Assembly: GCA_023404715.1 (NCBI GenBank)
Contig: JAEYAR010000111.1
Coordinates: 1-16,366, forward strand
Length of the DNA stretch: 16,366 nt
Direction of reading: 5' to 3'
DNA from: Bacillota bacterium
GTDB taxonomy: Bacteria > Bacillota > Clostridia > Christensenellales > Aristaeellaceae
The translations under genes were made by a program, and so were the position numbers. Shown here one piece after another: positions 7,491 through 14,332 of the stretch. The notes under the pieces are model-generated. The model did not search any database, had not been told where the DNA came from, and saw only the letters and a program-made list of their open reading frames with translations. Position 1 is the first letter of the stretch. Each line of letters opens with the position of its first letter.

Positions 7491-10400
7491 TCACAACCAT
7501 TTTTGGAGGATTTGATGGAGCTGTTCGACGTCGACAGGTTTGGCCAGGTGTCCGTTCATGCCGGCCTCCTTTGTCCTTTGGCGGTCGTCGGCAAAGGCGT
7601 TGGCCGTCATGGCGATGATGGGCAGCGTCTTTACGTCGTCGCGGTCAAGGGCGCGAATTTGAAGGGTCGCCGTGCATCCGTCCATCACCGGCATCTGCAT
7701 GTCCATGAAAATAAGATCGTATGTGCCCGGCGCACAAGCGGCGATCCTGTCCACCGCCACTTTGCCGTTTTCCGCCGTATCCACGGCGGCGCCGATGCTC
7801 GAAAGGAGCTCTGTAGCGATTTCCAGGTTCAGCGCGTTGTCCTCGACCAACAAAATACGCTTGCCCTCATAGGAACCGGCGAGCTTTGCCGGCTCAGCGG
7901 GCAATTTGGGGCATTCGCCGTTTAAAAACTGCTTCAGTTTATAGACCAACCGGGAGCGAAAGAGCGGCTTTACAATAAAGCCGTCCGCGCCCGCCTGCTT
8001 TGCGGCGTCGATGTGTTCGGACAGATCATAGGCGGAGATAATGATGATGGGCATGTGGGCGCCGATTTGCCTGCGGATCGCGCGGGTTGTTTCAATGCCG
8101 TCCATCCCCGGCATCTTGTAGTCGAGGATGACCGCAAAATAGTTAGACCCGGCCGCGTGCGCCTGCGCTATTTTTTGGAGCGCTGTCCCGGCGTCTGGCG
8201 CCCATTCGGCGACCATGCCCAGCTCATTGAGCCGCTCGCAGGTGTTTCGGCAAATCATCTCGTCGTCGTCCACGACCAGCACCGACAGCCCGCAAAGCGC
8301 GCTGTCGTCGATCCGTTCTTCCTGGATGCGAAGAGAGACCGTCGCCGTGAAGCGGCTGCCTCGGCCGTAAACGCTCTCCACTTCGAGCGATCCGTCCATC
8401 AGCTCTGCGATGCTCTTGCAGATGGACAAGCCCAGACCGGTGCCCTGCACGGCCTGTATTTTTGCATCGTCCGCCCGCTCAAAGGGCTCAAAGACGCGGT
8501 CCAAAAATTGCGGTTGCATCCCGATGCCGGTGTCGGAGACGACGAAGGCATACCGCGCGACGCCCGCGTGCTCCGTCGGTTTCTCGGCGATCTCCAGCAA
8601 GACGCATCCGCCCTCGGGCGTATATTTGACGGCGTTGGCCAAAAGGTTCAGGAGCAGCTGCTGCAGGCGCTGCAGATCGCTCACCACCGTCTCGTGAGCG
8701 ATGCCGTTCACATGGGTTTTAAACGACAGCCCTTTATCGTGTATTTGGGGCTGCACCATCGTGACGACGCCTTGTATCAGTTCGGCCAGGTTCACCTCCT
8801 CTTGCGCCAGCACGATACGGCCGCTTTCGATTTTGGACATATCCAGGACCTCGTTGATGAGGCTGAGGAGGAGCTTGGACGAGACCGTGATCTTTTCGAG
8901 GCAATCGGCAATCCGTTCGGGGTCGCGCACATGAGAAGCGGCGATGGCGGTCATCCCCATGATCGCGTTCATGGGGGTGCGGATATCGTGGCTCATTCTG
9001 GAAAGAAAATCGGATTTCGCCGCGTTGGCGCGCTTGGCGGCCTCCAATGCGGTGTTGAGCAGCTCGGTGCGTTTCTCCAGCTCCGATTTGAGCTCGCGCA
9101 GCTCGGTGACGTCGGTGACGTCGATGAACACCGTCAGGTACACCGGGTCGTCGGCGATATAGTCGATACAGGTGCTGTGAATTCTGAACCAGCGATCCCT
9201 GTTGGACTTATCCCGGGTGCATATCGTCTCGTCAAAGGGCTCGCCCTTGCGAAAGCGCGGATGGTTCGCCCTGATGGCGGCGCGGCTCTCCGGCCTGAGC
9301 CAGGCGTATACGTCGAAAGAATCCAGCGCATCCAAATCCACGTCAAATATCTCCCGGATGCGGTCGCTGGCGTCGATCATGATGATTTTATCCGGCAAAA
9401 TCCGGTGTTTCACGATGAAGCCCGGGATATTGTCGTAGGCGATGGACTTCTCCTGCTGGACGCGCATCAAGTCCGAGACGTTCACCATGGTAGTGTAGGC
9501 CAGCTGCTTCCCGTCCTGGTATTCATCCGTAAAAAAGCCCGTCATCTTGACCCACCGGGTGGAGCCGTCGGGTATCTTGAGCGGTAAAAAGAGCTCGTAG
9601 CTCTTTCCGCCCGTTGCGTGCATGAGATCAATCTTTTCGTGGATTTTGTGCCAGCTGTCTTTATTAGTCTGAAAGTATCGATCGCAATGGTTGTGGAAGA
9701 GCGCTTCATATTCTGATTTTGTGTAGCCGATCAGCTCATAGTAAAACAGGTTGGCCCATACAACGGTGAAGTGTTCATCCACCAGATGGCGGCTTACGCT
9801 GACCTTCATCGCCTGCATGAGCATCTCCTGCTCATTTTTCATCTGCACCAGTTCGGTCACATCGGTCATGACGGTGTAGGATACGCGGAAGCCATCGATA
9901 TACTCCGATGTGAAATAGCTGAACAGCTTGACCCAATAGCTGGAGCCGTCCGGATATTTCATAGGGACGATCAACTCATATTGATCGCCGCCCTGCGACA
10001 GCACCTCGTTGACTCTTTGGGTGAGCAGCTCCCACCCCTCCGGATTGTTCGCATAGTACTCATCGGGGTGATTGTGAAACAGGGCTTCATAATCTTCCTT
10101 CGGATAGCCGATCAGCCGGTAATAGTACTCGTTGGCCTTCACGCAGGTGTAATGCGCGTCGATCAGGTGTTTGCTGACGCTGACGTTGAGGGCGCTCATG
10201 AGCATCTCCTGCTCTTGCGTCTGCTTTTCGACGGCCTGACGCGTTTGTTCCTGCTCCAGGCGCGCTTTCATCATCTCGGTCACGTCGGTCAAGGTCGTAT
10301 AGGCTACCTGATAGCCGTCGATCCATTCGTCCATGAAGGCCGCCTGCAGCTTGACCCAGAAAGGCTCCCCATGCGGGCGGATCAGCGGCAGGTAGACGGT

Positions 10401-10685
10401 GTTGCCCTTTTCCCCCCTGTCGCACGCCTCCCGGACCGACTTTGCGAGCAATTCCTTGCCCTGCGGGTTATTGTAGAAGTATTCGCCTGGCCGGTTGTGG
10501 AAACGGCTCTCAAACTCTGCCTTTGTATAACCGATTAAATCGTAGAACGTGGCGTTGGCCCAGACGCATGTAAAGTGCGCGTCGAGCAAATGCTTGCTGA
10601 CGCTGACCCCCATAAGCCGCATGAGCGTGCTGTACTCATGCTCCAGCGCCGCCGGATCAACCGCCTCTGCTTTGATTCTTGTCAT
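7491..10685 (-). CDS. Hybrid histidine kinase: three PAS-like repeats, a fourth PAS, HisKA, HATPase_c and two receiver domains
   Basis: A 1064-residue soluble sensor kinase; no membrane helix is visible. Three homologous PAS-like units begin at residues 27, 168 and 295, each opening with VSVS(K/R)HL(L/I/V)D and carrying LIGY and a following FHN motif. A fourth, different PAS domain lies at about 415-530, then a short coiled coil. HisKA has the phospho-acceptor H566 (SHDIRTP). HATPase_c has the N-box N684 (NLLANAVKYT), DTGIGM and GTGLGLSI. Two receiver domains follow, with phospho-acceptors D855 (ILDYKMPG) and D995 (FMDMQMPV) and acidic pairs near 806-808 and 948-949. No Hpt domain is present here or elsewhere in the window, so the relay partner is elsewhere or output is through conformational coupling. 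The ATG at 10685 is taken as start; a GTG two codons upstream (10691) is better spaced from AAGGCGG and is possible. It is the first gene of the c-di-GMP operon, behind its own promoter. Confidence 0.92.
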   Translation of the reverse strand: MTRIKAEAVDPAALEHEYSTLMRLMGVSVSKHLLDAHFTCVWANATFYDLIGYTKAEFESRFHNRPGEYFYNNPQGKELLAKSVREACDRGEKGNTVYLPLIRPHGEPFWVKLQAAFMDEWIDGYQVAYTTLTDVTEMMKARLEQEQTRQAVEKQTQEQEMLMSALNVSVSKHLIDAHYTCVKANEYYYRLIGYPKEDYEALFHNHPDEYYANNPEGWELLTQRVNEVLSQGGDQYELIVPMKYPDGSSYWVKLFSYFTSEYIDGFRVSYTVMTDVTELVQMKNEQEMLMQAMKVSVSRHLVDEHFTVVWANLFYYELIGYTKSEYEALFHNHCDRYFQTNKDSWHKIHEKIDLMHATGGKSYELFLPLKIPDGSTRWVKMTGFFTDEYQDGKQLAYTTMVNVSDLMRVQQEKSIAYDNIPGFIVKHRILPDKIIMIDASDRIREIFDVDLDALDSFDVYAWLRPESRAAIRANHPRFRKGEPFDETICTRDKSNRDRWFRIHSTCIDYIADDPVYLTVFIDVTDVTELRELKSELEKRTELLNTALEAAKRANAAKSDFLSRMSHDIRTPMNAIMGMTAIAASHVRDPERIADCLEKITVSSKLLLSLINEVLDMSKIESGRIVLAQEEVNLAELIQGVVTMVQPQIHDKGLSFKTHVNGIAHETVVSDLQRLQQLLLNLLANAVKYTPEGGCVLLEIAEKPTEHAGVARYAFVVSDTGIGMQPQFLDRVFEPFERADDAKIQAVQGTGLGLSICKSIAELMDGSLEVESVYGRGSRFTATVSLRIQEERIDDSALCGLSVLVVDDDEMICRNTCERLNELGMVAEWAPDAGTALQKIAQAHAAGSNYFAVILDYKMPGMDGIETTRAIRRQIGAHMPIIIISAYDLSEHIDAAKQAGADGFIVKPLFRSRLVYKLKQFLNGECPKLPAEPAKLAGSYEGKRILLVEDNALNLEIATELLSSIGAAVDTAENGKVAVDRIAACAPGTYDLIFMDMQMPVMDGCTATLQIRALDRDDVKTLPIIAMTANAFADDRQRTKEAGMNGHLAKPVDVEQLHQILQKWL
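9474..10607 (-). repeat. Region encoding three tandem PAS-like repeats inside the hybrid kinase
   Basis: Three units of about 110 residues start at genome positions 10607, 10184 and 9803 (reading leftward), 141 and 127 codons apart. They share VSVSKHLLD / VSVSKHLID / VSVSRHLVD, then an ANxxxYxLIGY core, then an (E/D)(F/Y)E(A/S)xFHN block and a terminal AYTTLTDVT-like strand. The likeness is strong at protein level and spans the whole unit, indicating duplication within this gene. How much survives at DNA level was not measured. Confidence 0.8.
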
Positions 10686-10717
10686 CTTCACACACCGCCT
10701 TCGTTCATGTTCTATCG

Positions 10718-10777
10718 ATGAGCGCAAAGGTGCGATTGGCGCAAAACGGTTGCCCGATCCCTTGCGACCTTGCTCAT
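10718..10777 (-). promoter_or_regulatory. Long imperfect hairpin in the predicted 5' leader of the kinase operon
   Basis: On the plus strand, ATGAGCGCAAAGGTGCG (10718-10734) is nearly complementary to CGACCTTGCTCAT (10765-10777): 6 + 5 + 2 pairs with small bulges around a 30-base loop that can itself fold (GGC...GCC). It begins about 9 bases after the predicted kinase transcription start, so it would form in the mRNA leader, ending about 32 bases before the start codon. It may be an RNA regulator (cis-acting element) or a DNA operator. It does not match the c-di-GMP riboswitch core sequences I know. Confidence 0.45.
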
Positions 10778-10792
10778 TTTAATATCAGTTTA

Positions 10793-10821
10793 ATTATAAC
10801 GAGATGCGCGTGAAAAAGCAA
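10793..10821 (-). promoter_or_regulatory. Sigma-A-like promoter of the kinase/c-di-GMP operon
   Basis: Read on the minus strand, the sequence has a -35 box TTGCTT (10821-10816), a 17-base spacer and a perfect -10 box TATAAT (10798-10793). The predicted transcript start is near 10786, giving a leader of about 100 bases before the kinase start codon. Confidence 0.7.
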
Positions 10822-10852
10822 TGCGTTATTCATCAAGACTGAATGGGGCCTC

Positions 10853-10880
10853 TCAGCGGTCGAGATATCTTTGACGCTGA
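10853..10880. promoter_or_regulatory. 28-bp dyad, candidate operator between divergent promoters
   Basis: Outer arms TCAGCG (10853-10858) and CGCTGA (10875-10880) and an inner perfect palindrome AGATATCT (10863-10870) share the same centre, so 20 of 28 positions are symmetric. The dyad lies between the -35 boxes of the two divergent promoters, about 30 bp from each. This is the position and size expected of an operator that controls both the kinase operon and the GntR-type regulator gene. The link to that regulator is inference. Confidence 0.5.
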
Positions 10881-10908
10881 TCTAGTTTTGCCGCGCGCGG
10901 TGCGCAAG

Positions 10909-10937
10909 TGGACGATTTCAAATTTCTGTGCTATGCT
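10909..10937 (+). promoter_or_regulatory. Extended -10 promoter of the double-GntR regulator gene
   Basis: A -35-like TGGACG (10909-10914), a 17-base spacer ending in TGC, and a -10 box TATGCT (10932-10937) make an extended -10 promoter. The predicted start of transcription near 10944 rules out the in-frame GTG at 10908 as translation start. A CCGCGCGCGG palindrome (10891-10900) lies just upstream. Confidence 0.55.
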
Positions 10938-10985
10938 ATAAAGCAGGATAAAAGGGGAAGTGAGCGCGCGGTGTGGGATAACAGC

Positions 10986-12455
10986 ATGACGGAGATCATC
11001 TTTGATTACTACGCCTCCAGGATCTTGTTCGGATATTATGAGGCGGGGGACCGGCTTCCCTCCATCGGCTATATCGGCAAGCAATTCCAGGTAAGCGCAG
11101 TTACCGTTCGCGCAGCGCTCGCAAAGCTGAGAGCGGAAGGCTATATTGCGACAGCGGAACGAAAGCGGGCGACAGTGAACTGCATATCGTCATCCAGGGA
11201 GGCGGCGTATACGCATTCACTTCTAGCCCGCCAGGCTGGGATGGAGGATATCTGCGCGCATGCGGGGCTCCTGTTTGGTCCTATCGCCTGCTTTTACTTT
11301 GAGCAGCAGGACGCCGCCTCGCTCAAACGCATCCGCTCTCAGATCAAAAAGATGAAGGGGCGCCCGGCCAGGCAGGTCGTGCTGTTTTATTCGGAGGCGA
11401 TGCAGCCGCTGAACAACGCGCTGGCCCTCAACCTATTCTGGGAGGTGGTCCGTTATCTCAGGATCCCTTACCTGAAGGAGCCTGCCAATTTTGACGGCGA
11501 AGACGCCCCGGCAGCGAAGCATATCGACCGCATGTTGGCGCTGGCCGAGGCAGGCGCTGCCGAACAGGCGGCGGAAGAGATGCAGCTTTTTAGCATGAAC
11601 GTCATGCAAGCATTTTTCCGGAGGTTGAAAATCGTTAGAACCAGCCCTGCGGCGCGCCCTTTTCATTTCAAATGGCAGATTTATCGCGAGCGTCCGCAGG
11701 CCTGCTATACCCTGGCCGCCGATCTGATGGACCGGATTGACCGCGGCGTTTATGGGCAGGGCGCGCTTTTGCCCTCCTGCCAGGCGCTGGCGCAGGAATA
11801 CGGCGTCTCTTTGATCACCATGCGCCGGACGCTGGCGCTCCTAGGATCCTTCCATATCACCGAAACGCACAATGGCGTCGGCACGAAGATCATCTCGGGA
11901 TTCAAGGAGGATCCGCCCGATTTTTCGCATTGGCAAATACGGAAGAACCTGATTTTGTTTTTACAGGCGCTTCAAATCTGCGCCTTGACCTGCCGAAACG
12001 TGGCGGTGCATACGCTCACGGCGCTGGACGACGAAGAAATGCGCACGCTGGACGGCAGAATACAGTTGAATCTGAAGGATCAGCTGGCATTCATGACCGG
12101 CGCCACCTGCCTTCAATTTATCGGGGAAAACAGCCCTTCGCCCTTTATTCGGGAGGTATACCATCAACTCAACCAACTGCTGCTATGGGGCCGTCCGCTA
12201 CATATGCTCTTTCAAAGCCGGACGAACGAAGCCGAGTATCTTAGCGTTGCCGCCGGTATGCAGGAAGCGCTGCGAGATAGAGACGTTCTCAGCTTTTCCG
12301 ACCAGCTTTCGGCGTCGATCGCCGCCAGCTTCAATATTTGCCAGAGCATATTCGTCGAACTCGGATTTTGCAAAGAGGAGTTGGTGGGAACGCATAGCTT
12401 CCCCGCCGTTAAGCCATCCCCGAAAGACAAACCCGAAGGAGGCGACCTGATGTGA
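10986..12455 (+). CDS. Transcriptional regulator with two GntR-type winged-helix domains
   Basis: A 489-residue protein. The N-terminal GntR-type winged helix (about 1-65) has the hallmark YYASRILFGYYEAGDRLPS, then VSAVTVRAALAKLRAEGYI. A helical domain follows (about 70-235). A second GntR-type helix-turn-helix lies at about 240-303 (LMDRIDRGVYGQGALLPS, then VSLITMRRTLALL and GVGTKI), then another helical domain (about 315-465). Usual GntR proteins are 230-250 residues with one DNA-binding domain, so this is a fused double unit. The helical parts resemble no effector-binding domain I can name with confidence. The start chosen is the ATG at 10986 (GGGA at 7 bases); a GTG at 10971 with GGGGA 11 bases away is an alternative adding five residues. 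It is transcribed away from the kinase operon and probably regulates it and itself. Its 3' end carries AGGAGG, which serves the overlapping receiver remnant. Confidence 0.82.
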   Translation: MTEIIFDYYASRILFGYYEAGDRLPSIGYIGKQFQVSAVTVRAALAKLRAEGYIATAERKRATVNCISSSREAAYTHSLLARQAGMEDICAHAGLLFGPIACFYFEQQDAASLKRIRSQIKKMKGRPARQVVLFYSEAMQPLNNALALNLFWEVVRYLRIPYLKEPANFDGEDAPAAKHIDRMLALAEAGAAEQAAEEMQLFSMNVMQAFFRRLKIVRTSPAARPFHFKWQIYRERPQACYTLAADLMDRIDRGVYGQGALLPSCQALAQEYGVSLITMRRTLALLGSFHITETHNGVGTKIISGFKEDPPDFSHWQIRKNLILFLQALQICALTCRNVAVHTLTALDDEEMRTLDGRIQLNLKDQLAFMTGATCLQFIGENSPSPFIREVYHQLNQLLLWGRPLHMLFQSRTNEAEYLSVAAGMQEALRDRDVLSFSDQLSASIAASFNICQSIFVELGFCKEELVGTHSFPAVKPSPKDKPEGGDLM

Positions 12456-12541
12456 ACGTGATTTGCGTAGACGATGAACCGCACTTTGCATGGATAACTG
12501 CGGATGTGGGTAATTTGTTCTTTGCACTCGGTTGCATTTGA
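12452..12541 (+). pseudogene. Truncated response-regulator receiver remnant (29 codons)
   Basis: A GTG at 12452 overlaps the regulator's TGA stop (GTGA) and has an excellent ribosome site, AGGAGG at 12437-12442, nine bases upstream. The peptide starts MNVICVDDEPHF, which is the first strand and acidic pocket (DDE) of a receiver domain as found in LytTR-type and related response regulators. The likeness stops after about 11 residues, and the frame ends at 12541 without a phospho-acceptor or output domain. The simplest reading is that a full response regulator gene, once translationally coupled to the double-GntR gene, was deleted, leaving its start. A functional 29-residue peptide is possible but less likely. 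Confidence 0.55.
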
Positions 12542-12561
12542 GGTAGAGGGAGAGGATATGG

Positions 12562-13257
12562 ATGGAGAGCGCCTATATATTGGTCGTCGAGGACGACGGC
12601 GATATCAATCGCCTTCTTTGCACGCTCCTGACGAAAAACGGCTACACGGTTACCCCCGCTTACTCGGGAAGCGAGGCGGAGATGCGCCTTTCGGCGGAGC
12701 GTCCCTTTGACCTGGTCCTGCTGGATCTGATGCTTCCGGGCCTCACGGGGGAAGAGCTGCTCGTAAAAATACGCCGCGACCAGGTCATGCCCGTCATCGT
12801 CATTTCAGCCAAAGGACGGCAGGATAAGCTGCATGCGCTGGGGCTTGGGGCGGACGACTACATCGCCAAGCCCTTTGACGCCGAGGAGGTATTGGCGCGG
12901 GTAGGGGCGCAGCTGCGGCGATATAAACGCTTGACGCCGCCCAGCCCCACGGGGAAGGTCCTATGCTATAAGGAGCTCGTGCTGGATACGGAGGGAGCGG
13001 CTGTGACCGTAAGGGGCGAGCCGGTTCCCCTGACCGCACGGGAATACGGCATTTTGTCGTTGCTCATGGCACATCCGAAAAAGGTATTTACGCGCGCGAA
13101 CCTCTTTGAATCGGTTTGGCAGGATGCATTCAGGGGGGACGACAACACGATAAACGTGCACGTCAGCAACCTGCGCGCGAAGATCGCCCGTGCCGACCCG
13201 GACAATGAATACATCAGGACCGTATGGGGGATCGGCTTTAAGATGCAGGATAGATAG
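12562..13257 (+). CDS. OmpR/PhoB-family response regulator
   Basis: A 231-residue two-domain regulator. The receiver domain (about 4-117) has the acidic pocket E10-D11-D12, phospho-acceptor D55 (LLDLMLPG), S82 (VISAK) and K103 (AKPF). The C-terminal winged helix (about 127-231) shows PLTAREYGILSLLM, the TRANLFESVW segment and VHVSNLRAKI, ending RTVWGIGFKM, all typical of Trans_reg_C. The start is the ATG at 12562 behind GAGAGG; an ATG at 12558 is out of frame. The gene is followed 140 bases later by an ABC exporter and then by a histidine kinase, its most likely partner. The direct repeats upstream of the ABC genes are its probable target. It most resembles regulators of bacitracin/lantibiotic-type resistance transporters (BceR/VanR group). 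Confidence 0.93.
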   Translation: MESAYILVVEDDGDINRLLCTLLTKNGYTVTPAYSGSEAEMRLSAERPFDLVLLDLMLPGLTGEELLVKIRRDQVMPVIVISAKGRQDKLHALGLGADDYIAKPFDAEEVLARVGAQLRRYKRLTPPSPTGKVLCYKELVLDTEGAAVTVRGEPVPLTAREYGILSLLMAHPKKVFTRANLFESVWQDAFRGDDNTINVHVSNLRAKIARADPDNEYIRTVWGIGFKMQDR

Positions 13258-13263
13258 CCTCAA

Positions 13264-13299
13264 GATGCTGCAAAAGAACGCCGGCATCTATTTGGGCTT
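13264..13299 (+). terminator. Weak candidate terminator after the response regulator gene
   Basis: GATGCTG (13264-13270) pairs with CGGCATC (13282-13288) using one G-T pair, with an 11-base loop, then TATTTGGGCTTT. It lies seven bases after the regulator stop. Stem and T tract are both modest, so it may only attenuate readthrough into the ABC genes. Confidence 0.3.
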
Positions 13300-13311
13300 T
13301 GGTGCGACGAA

Positions 13312-13338
13312 TTAAGCCTTTCTTCATCTTTTCTTAAG
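13312..13338 (+). promoter_or_regulatory. 11-bp-phased direct repeats, likely response-regulator binding site
   Basis: TTTCTT occurs at 13319-13324 and again at 13330-13335, exactly 11 bp apart. TTAAG(C) occurs at 13312-13316 and 13334-13338, 22 bp apart. Direct repeats one helical turn apart are the typical target of dimeric OmpR-family regulators. They end where the -35 box should be, which suits activation by contact with RNA polymerase. The adjacent OmpR-type gene is the obvious binder (inference). Confidence 0.5.
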
Positions 13339-13359
13339 CGCGCCTTGTGAAACGGGCAT

Positions 13360-13365
13360 TATAAT
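13360..13365 (+). promoter_or_regulatory. -10 box of the ABC exporter promoter
   Basis: A perfect TATAAT lies 32 bases before the ATPase start codon. No -35 box is found at 16-18 bases upstream (the sequence there is AGCGCG). The promoter therefore probably needs an activator bound at the phased repeats just upstream. Confidence 0.6.
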
Positions 13366-13397
13366 CAAAACATCTCACTTGGCGGGGAGGAAAGGAC

Positions 13398-14327
13398 ATG
13401 GCAGAGGATGTATTGGTGGTCCGCCGGCTGTGCAAAAAGTACGGCGCGGCCCTGGCGGCCGACCATATCGACTTGCGGATTGAAAGAGGGCAGATTTACG
13501 GCCTGGTCGGAAAAAACGGGGCCGGGAAGACGACGCTATTGCGCATGATAACCGCCCAGACGAGGCCGCTGTCCGGCGAAATCGAACTATTTGGCGCGAC
13601 CGGAAAGGCGCTCAACCGCATGCGCTCGCGCATCGGGGCGATCGTGGAGACGCCGAGCTTTTATCCTTTTTTGACGGCGTATCAAAACTTGGAATACTAC
13701 CGCCTTCAGCGCGGCATTGCGGTCAAACGCTGCGTGGAGGACACGTTGCAGGCCGTAGGGCTGGCGGAAACAAAATCGAAAAAATACAAGGACTTTTCGC
13801 TCGGCATGAAGCAGCGGCTTGGTCTGGGACTGGCCATCATGGGCCGGCCGGATCTGCTGCTACTGGACGAACCGGTCAACGGGCTGGATCCGATGGGCAT
13901 CATCCAGCTGCGCAATATCTTGCTGCGGCTGAACGCGGAGCAAAACGTCACGATCCTGATCTCGAGCCACATTCTCAGCGAGCTGGCCAACTTGGCGACG
14001 CACTACGGTTTTATGGAAAAAGGCCGCATGATCCAACAGGTCTCCGCCCAAGAAATCAGCGCAAGATGCCAAGAATGCCTGGAATTGGAGGTCGACGACG
14101 TCAGCCGCGCAGCCGTGGCCCTCGAGCGGCAGCTTGGCTGCAAGGACTATGAAATTTTTCCCGAAAACCGAATTCGGGTCTACGCTTTTCAACGCGATCC
14201 GGTGCGGGTGACGAAAGCGCTAACAGACGGCGGCGCCGCGATAACCGCTATTCATACGCTCGGAACCGATCTGGAGGGATACTACACCGGGCTTTTAGCG
14301 CGCACGGACGATGCGAAGAGGAGGTGA
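13398..14327 (+). CDS. ABC transporter ATP-binding protein (BcrA-like)
   Basis: A 309-residue ATPase subunit that would power export with the membrane protein encoded next. Walker A is GKNGAGKT (38-45), the signature is SLGMKQR (134-140), Walker B is LLLLDEP (153-159) with catalytic E158, and the switch histidine is H191. The Q-loop position reads AIVETP, with glutamate rather than glutamine, as is common in the bacitracin-type (BcrA/DrrA-like) family. The C-terminal extension of about 90 residues is also usual in this family. The start is the ATG at 13398, seven bases after GGGGAGG. The gene ends five bases before the permease start, and its 3' end contains the permease ribosome site, so the two are translationally coupled. 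Likely role is resistance to a peptide antibiotic or lantibiotic; the substrate is not evident. Confidence 0.92.
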   Translation: MAEDVLVVRRLCKKYGAALAADHIDLRIERGQIYGLVGKNGAGKTTLLRMITAQTRPLSGEIELFGATGKALNRMRSRIGAIVETPSFYPFLTAYQNLEYYRLQRGIAVKRCVEDTLQAVGLAETKSKKYKDFSLGMKQRLGLGLAIMGRPDLLLLDEPVNGLDPMGIIQLRNILLRLNAEQNVTILISSHILSELANLATHYGFMEKGRMIQQVSAQEISARCQECLELEVDDVSRAAVALERQLGCKDYEIFPENRIRVYAFQRDPVRVTKALTDGGAAITAIHTLGTDLEGYYTGLLARTDDAKRR

Positions 14328-14332
14328 GCGCA

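Noticed and set aside
8013..9587. Long plus-strand open frame (524 codons) opposite the hybrid kinase
   Set aside because: It is fully antisense to strongly conserved receiver, ATPase and HisKA motifs, has no ribosome site, and its composition (rich in D, H, G, R, V) is that of the mirror frame of a GC-rich gene.
9771..10538. Plus-strand open frame (255 codons) opposite the PAS repeats
   Set aside because: It is antisense to the repeated PAS modules, its own repeats merely mirror them, and it has no ribosome site or promoter.
10686..10786. c-di-GMP riboswitch (GEMM type) in the kinase leader
   Set aside because: The leader is structured and the context is tempting, but the conserved core sequences of GEMM-I or GEMM-II were not recognised by eye; it is kept only as an unclassified hairpin.
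10908..10985. Start of the GntR-type regulator at the GTG at 10908
   Set aside because: The predicted promoter -10 box (10932-10937) lies downstream of this codon, and no ribosome site precedes it.
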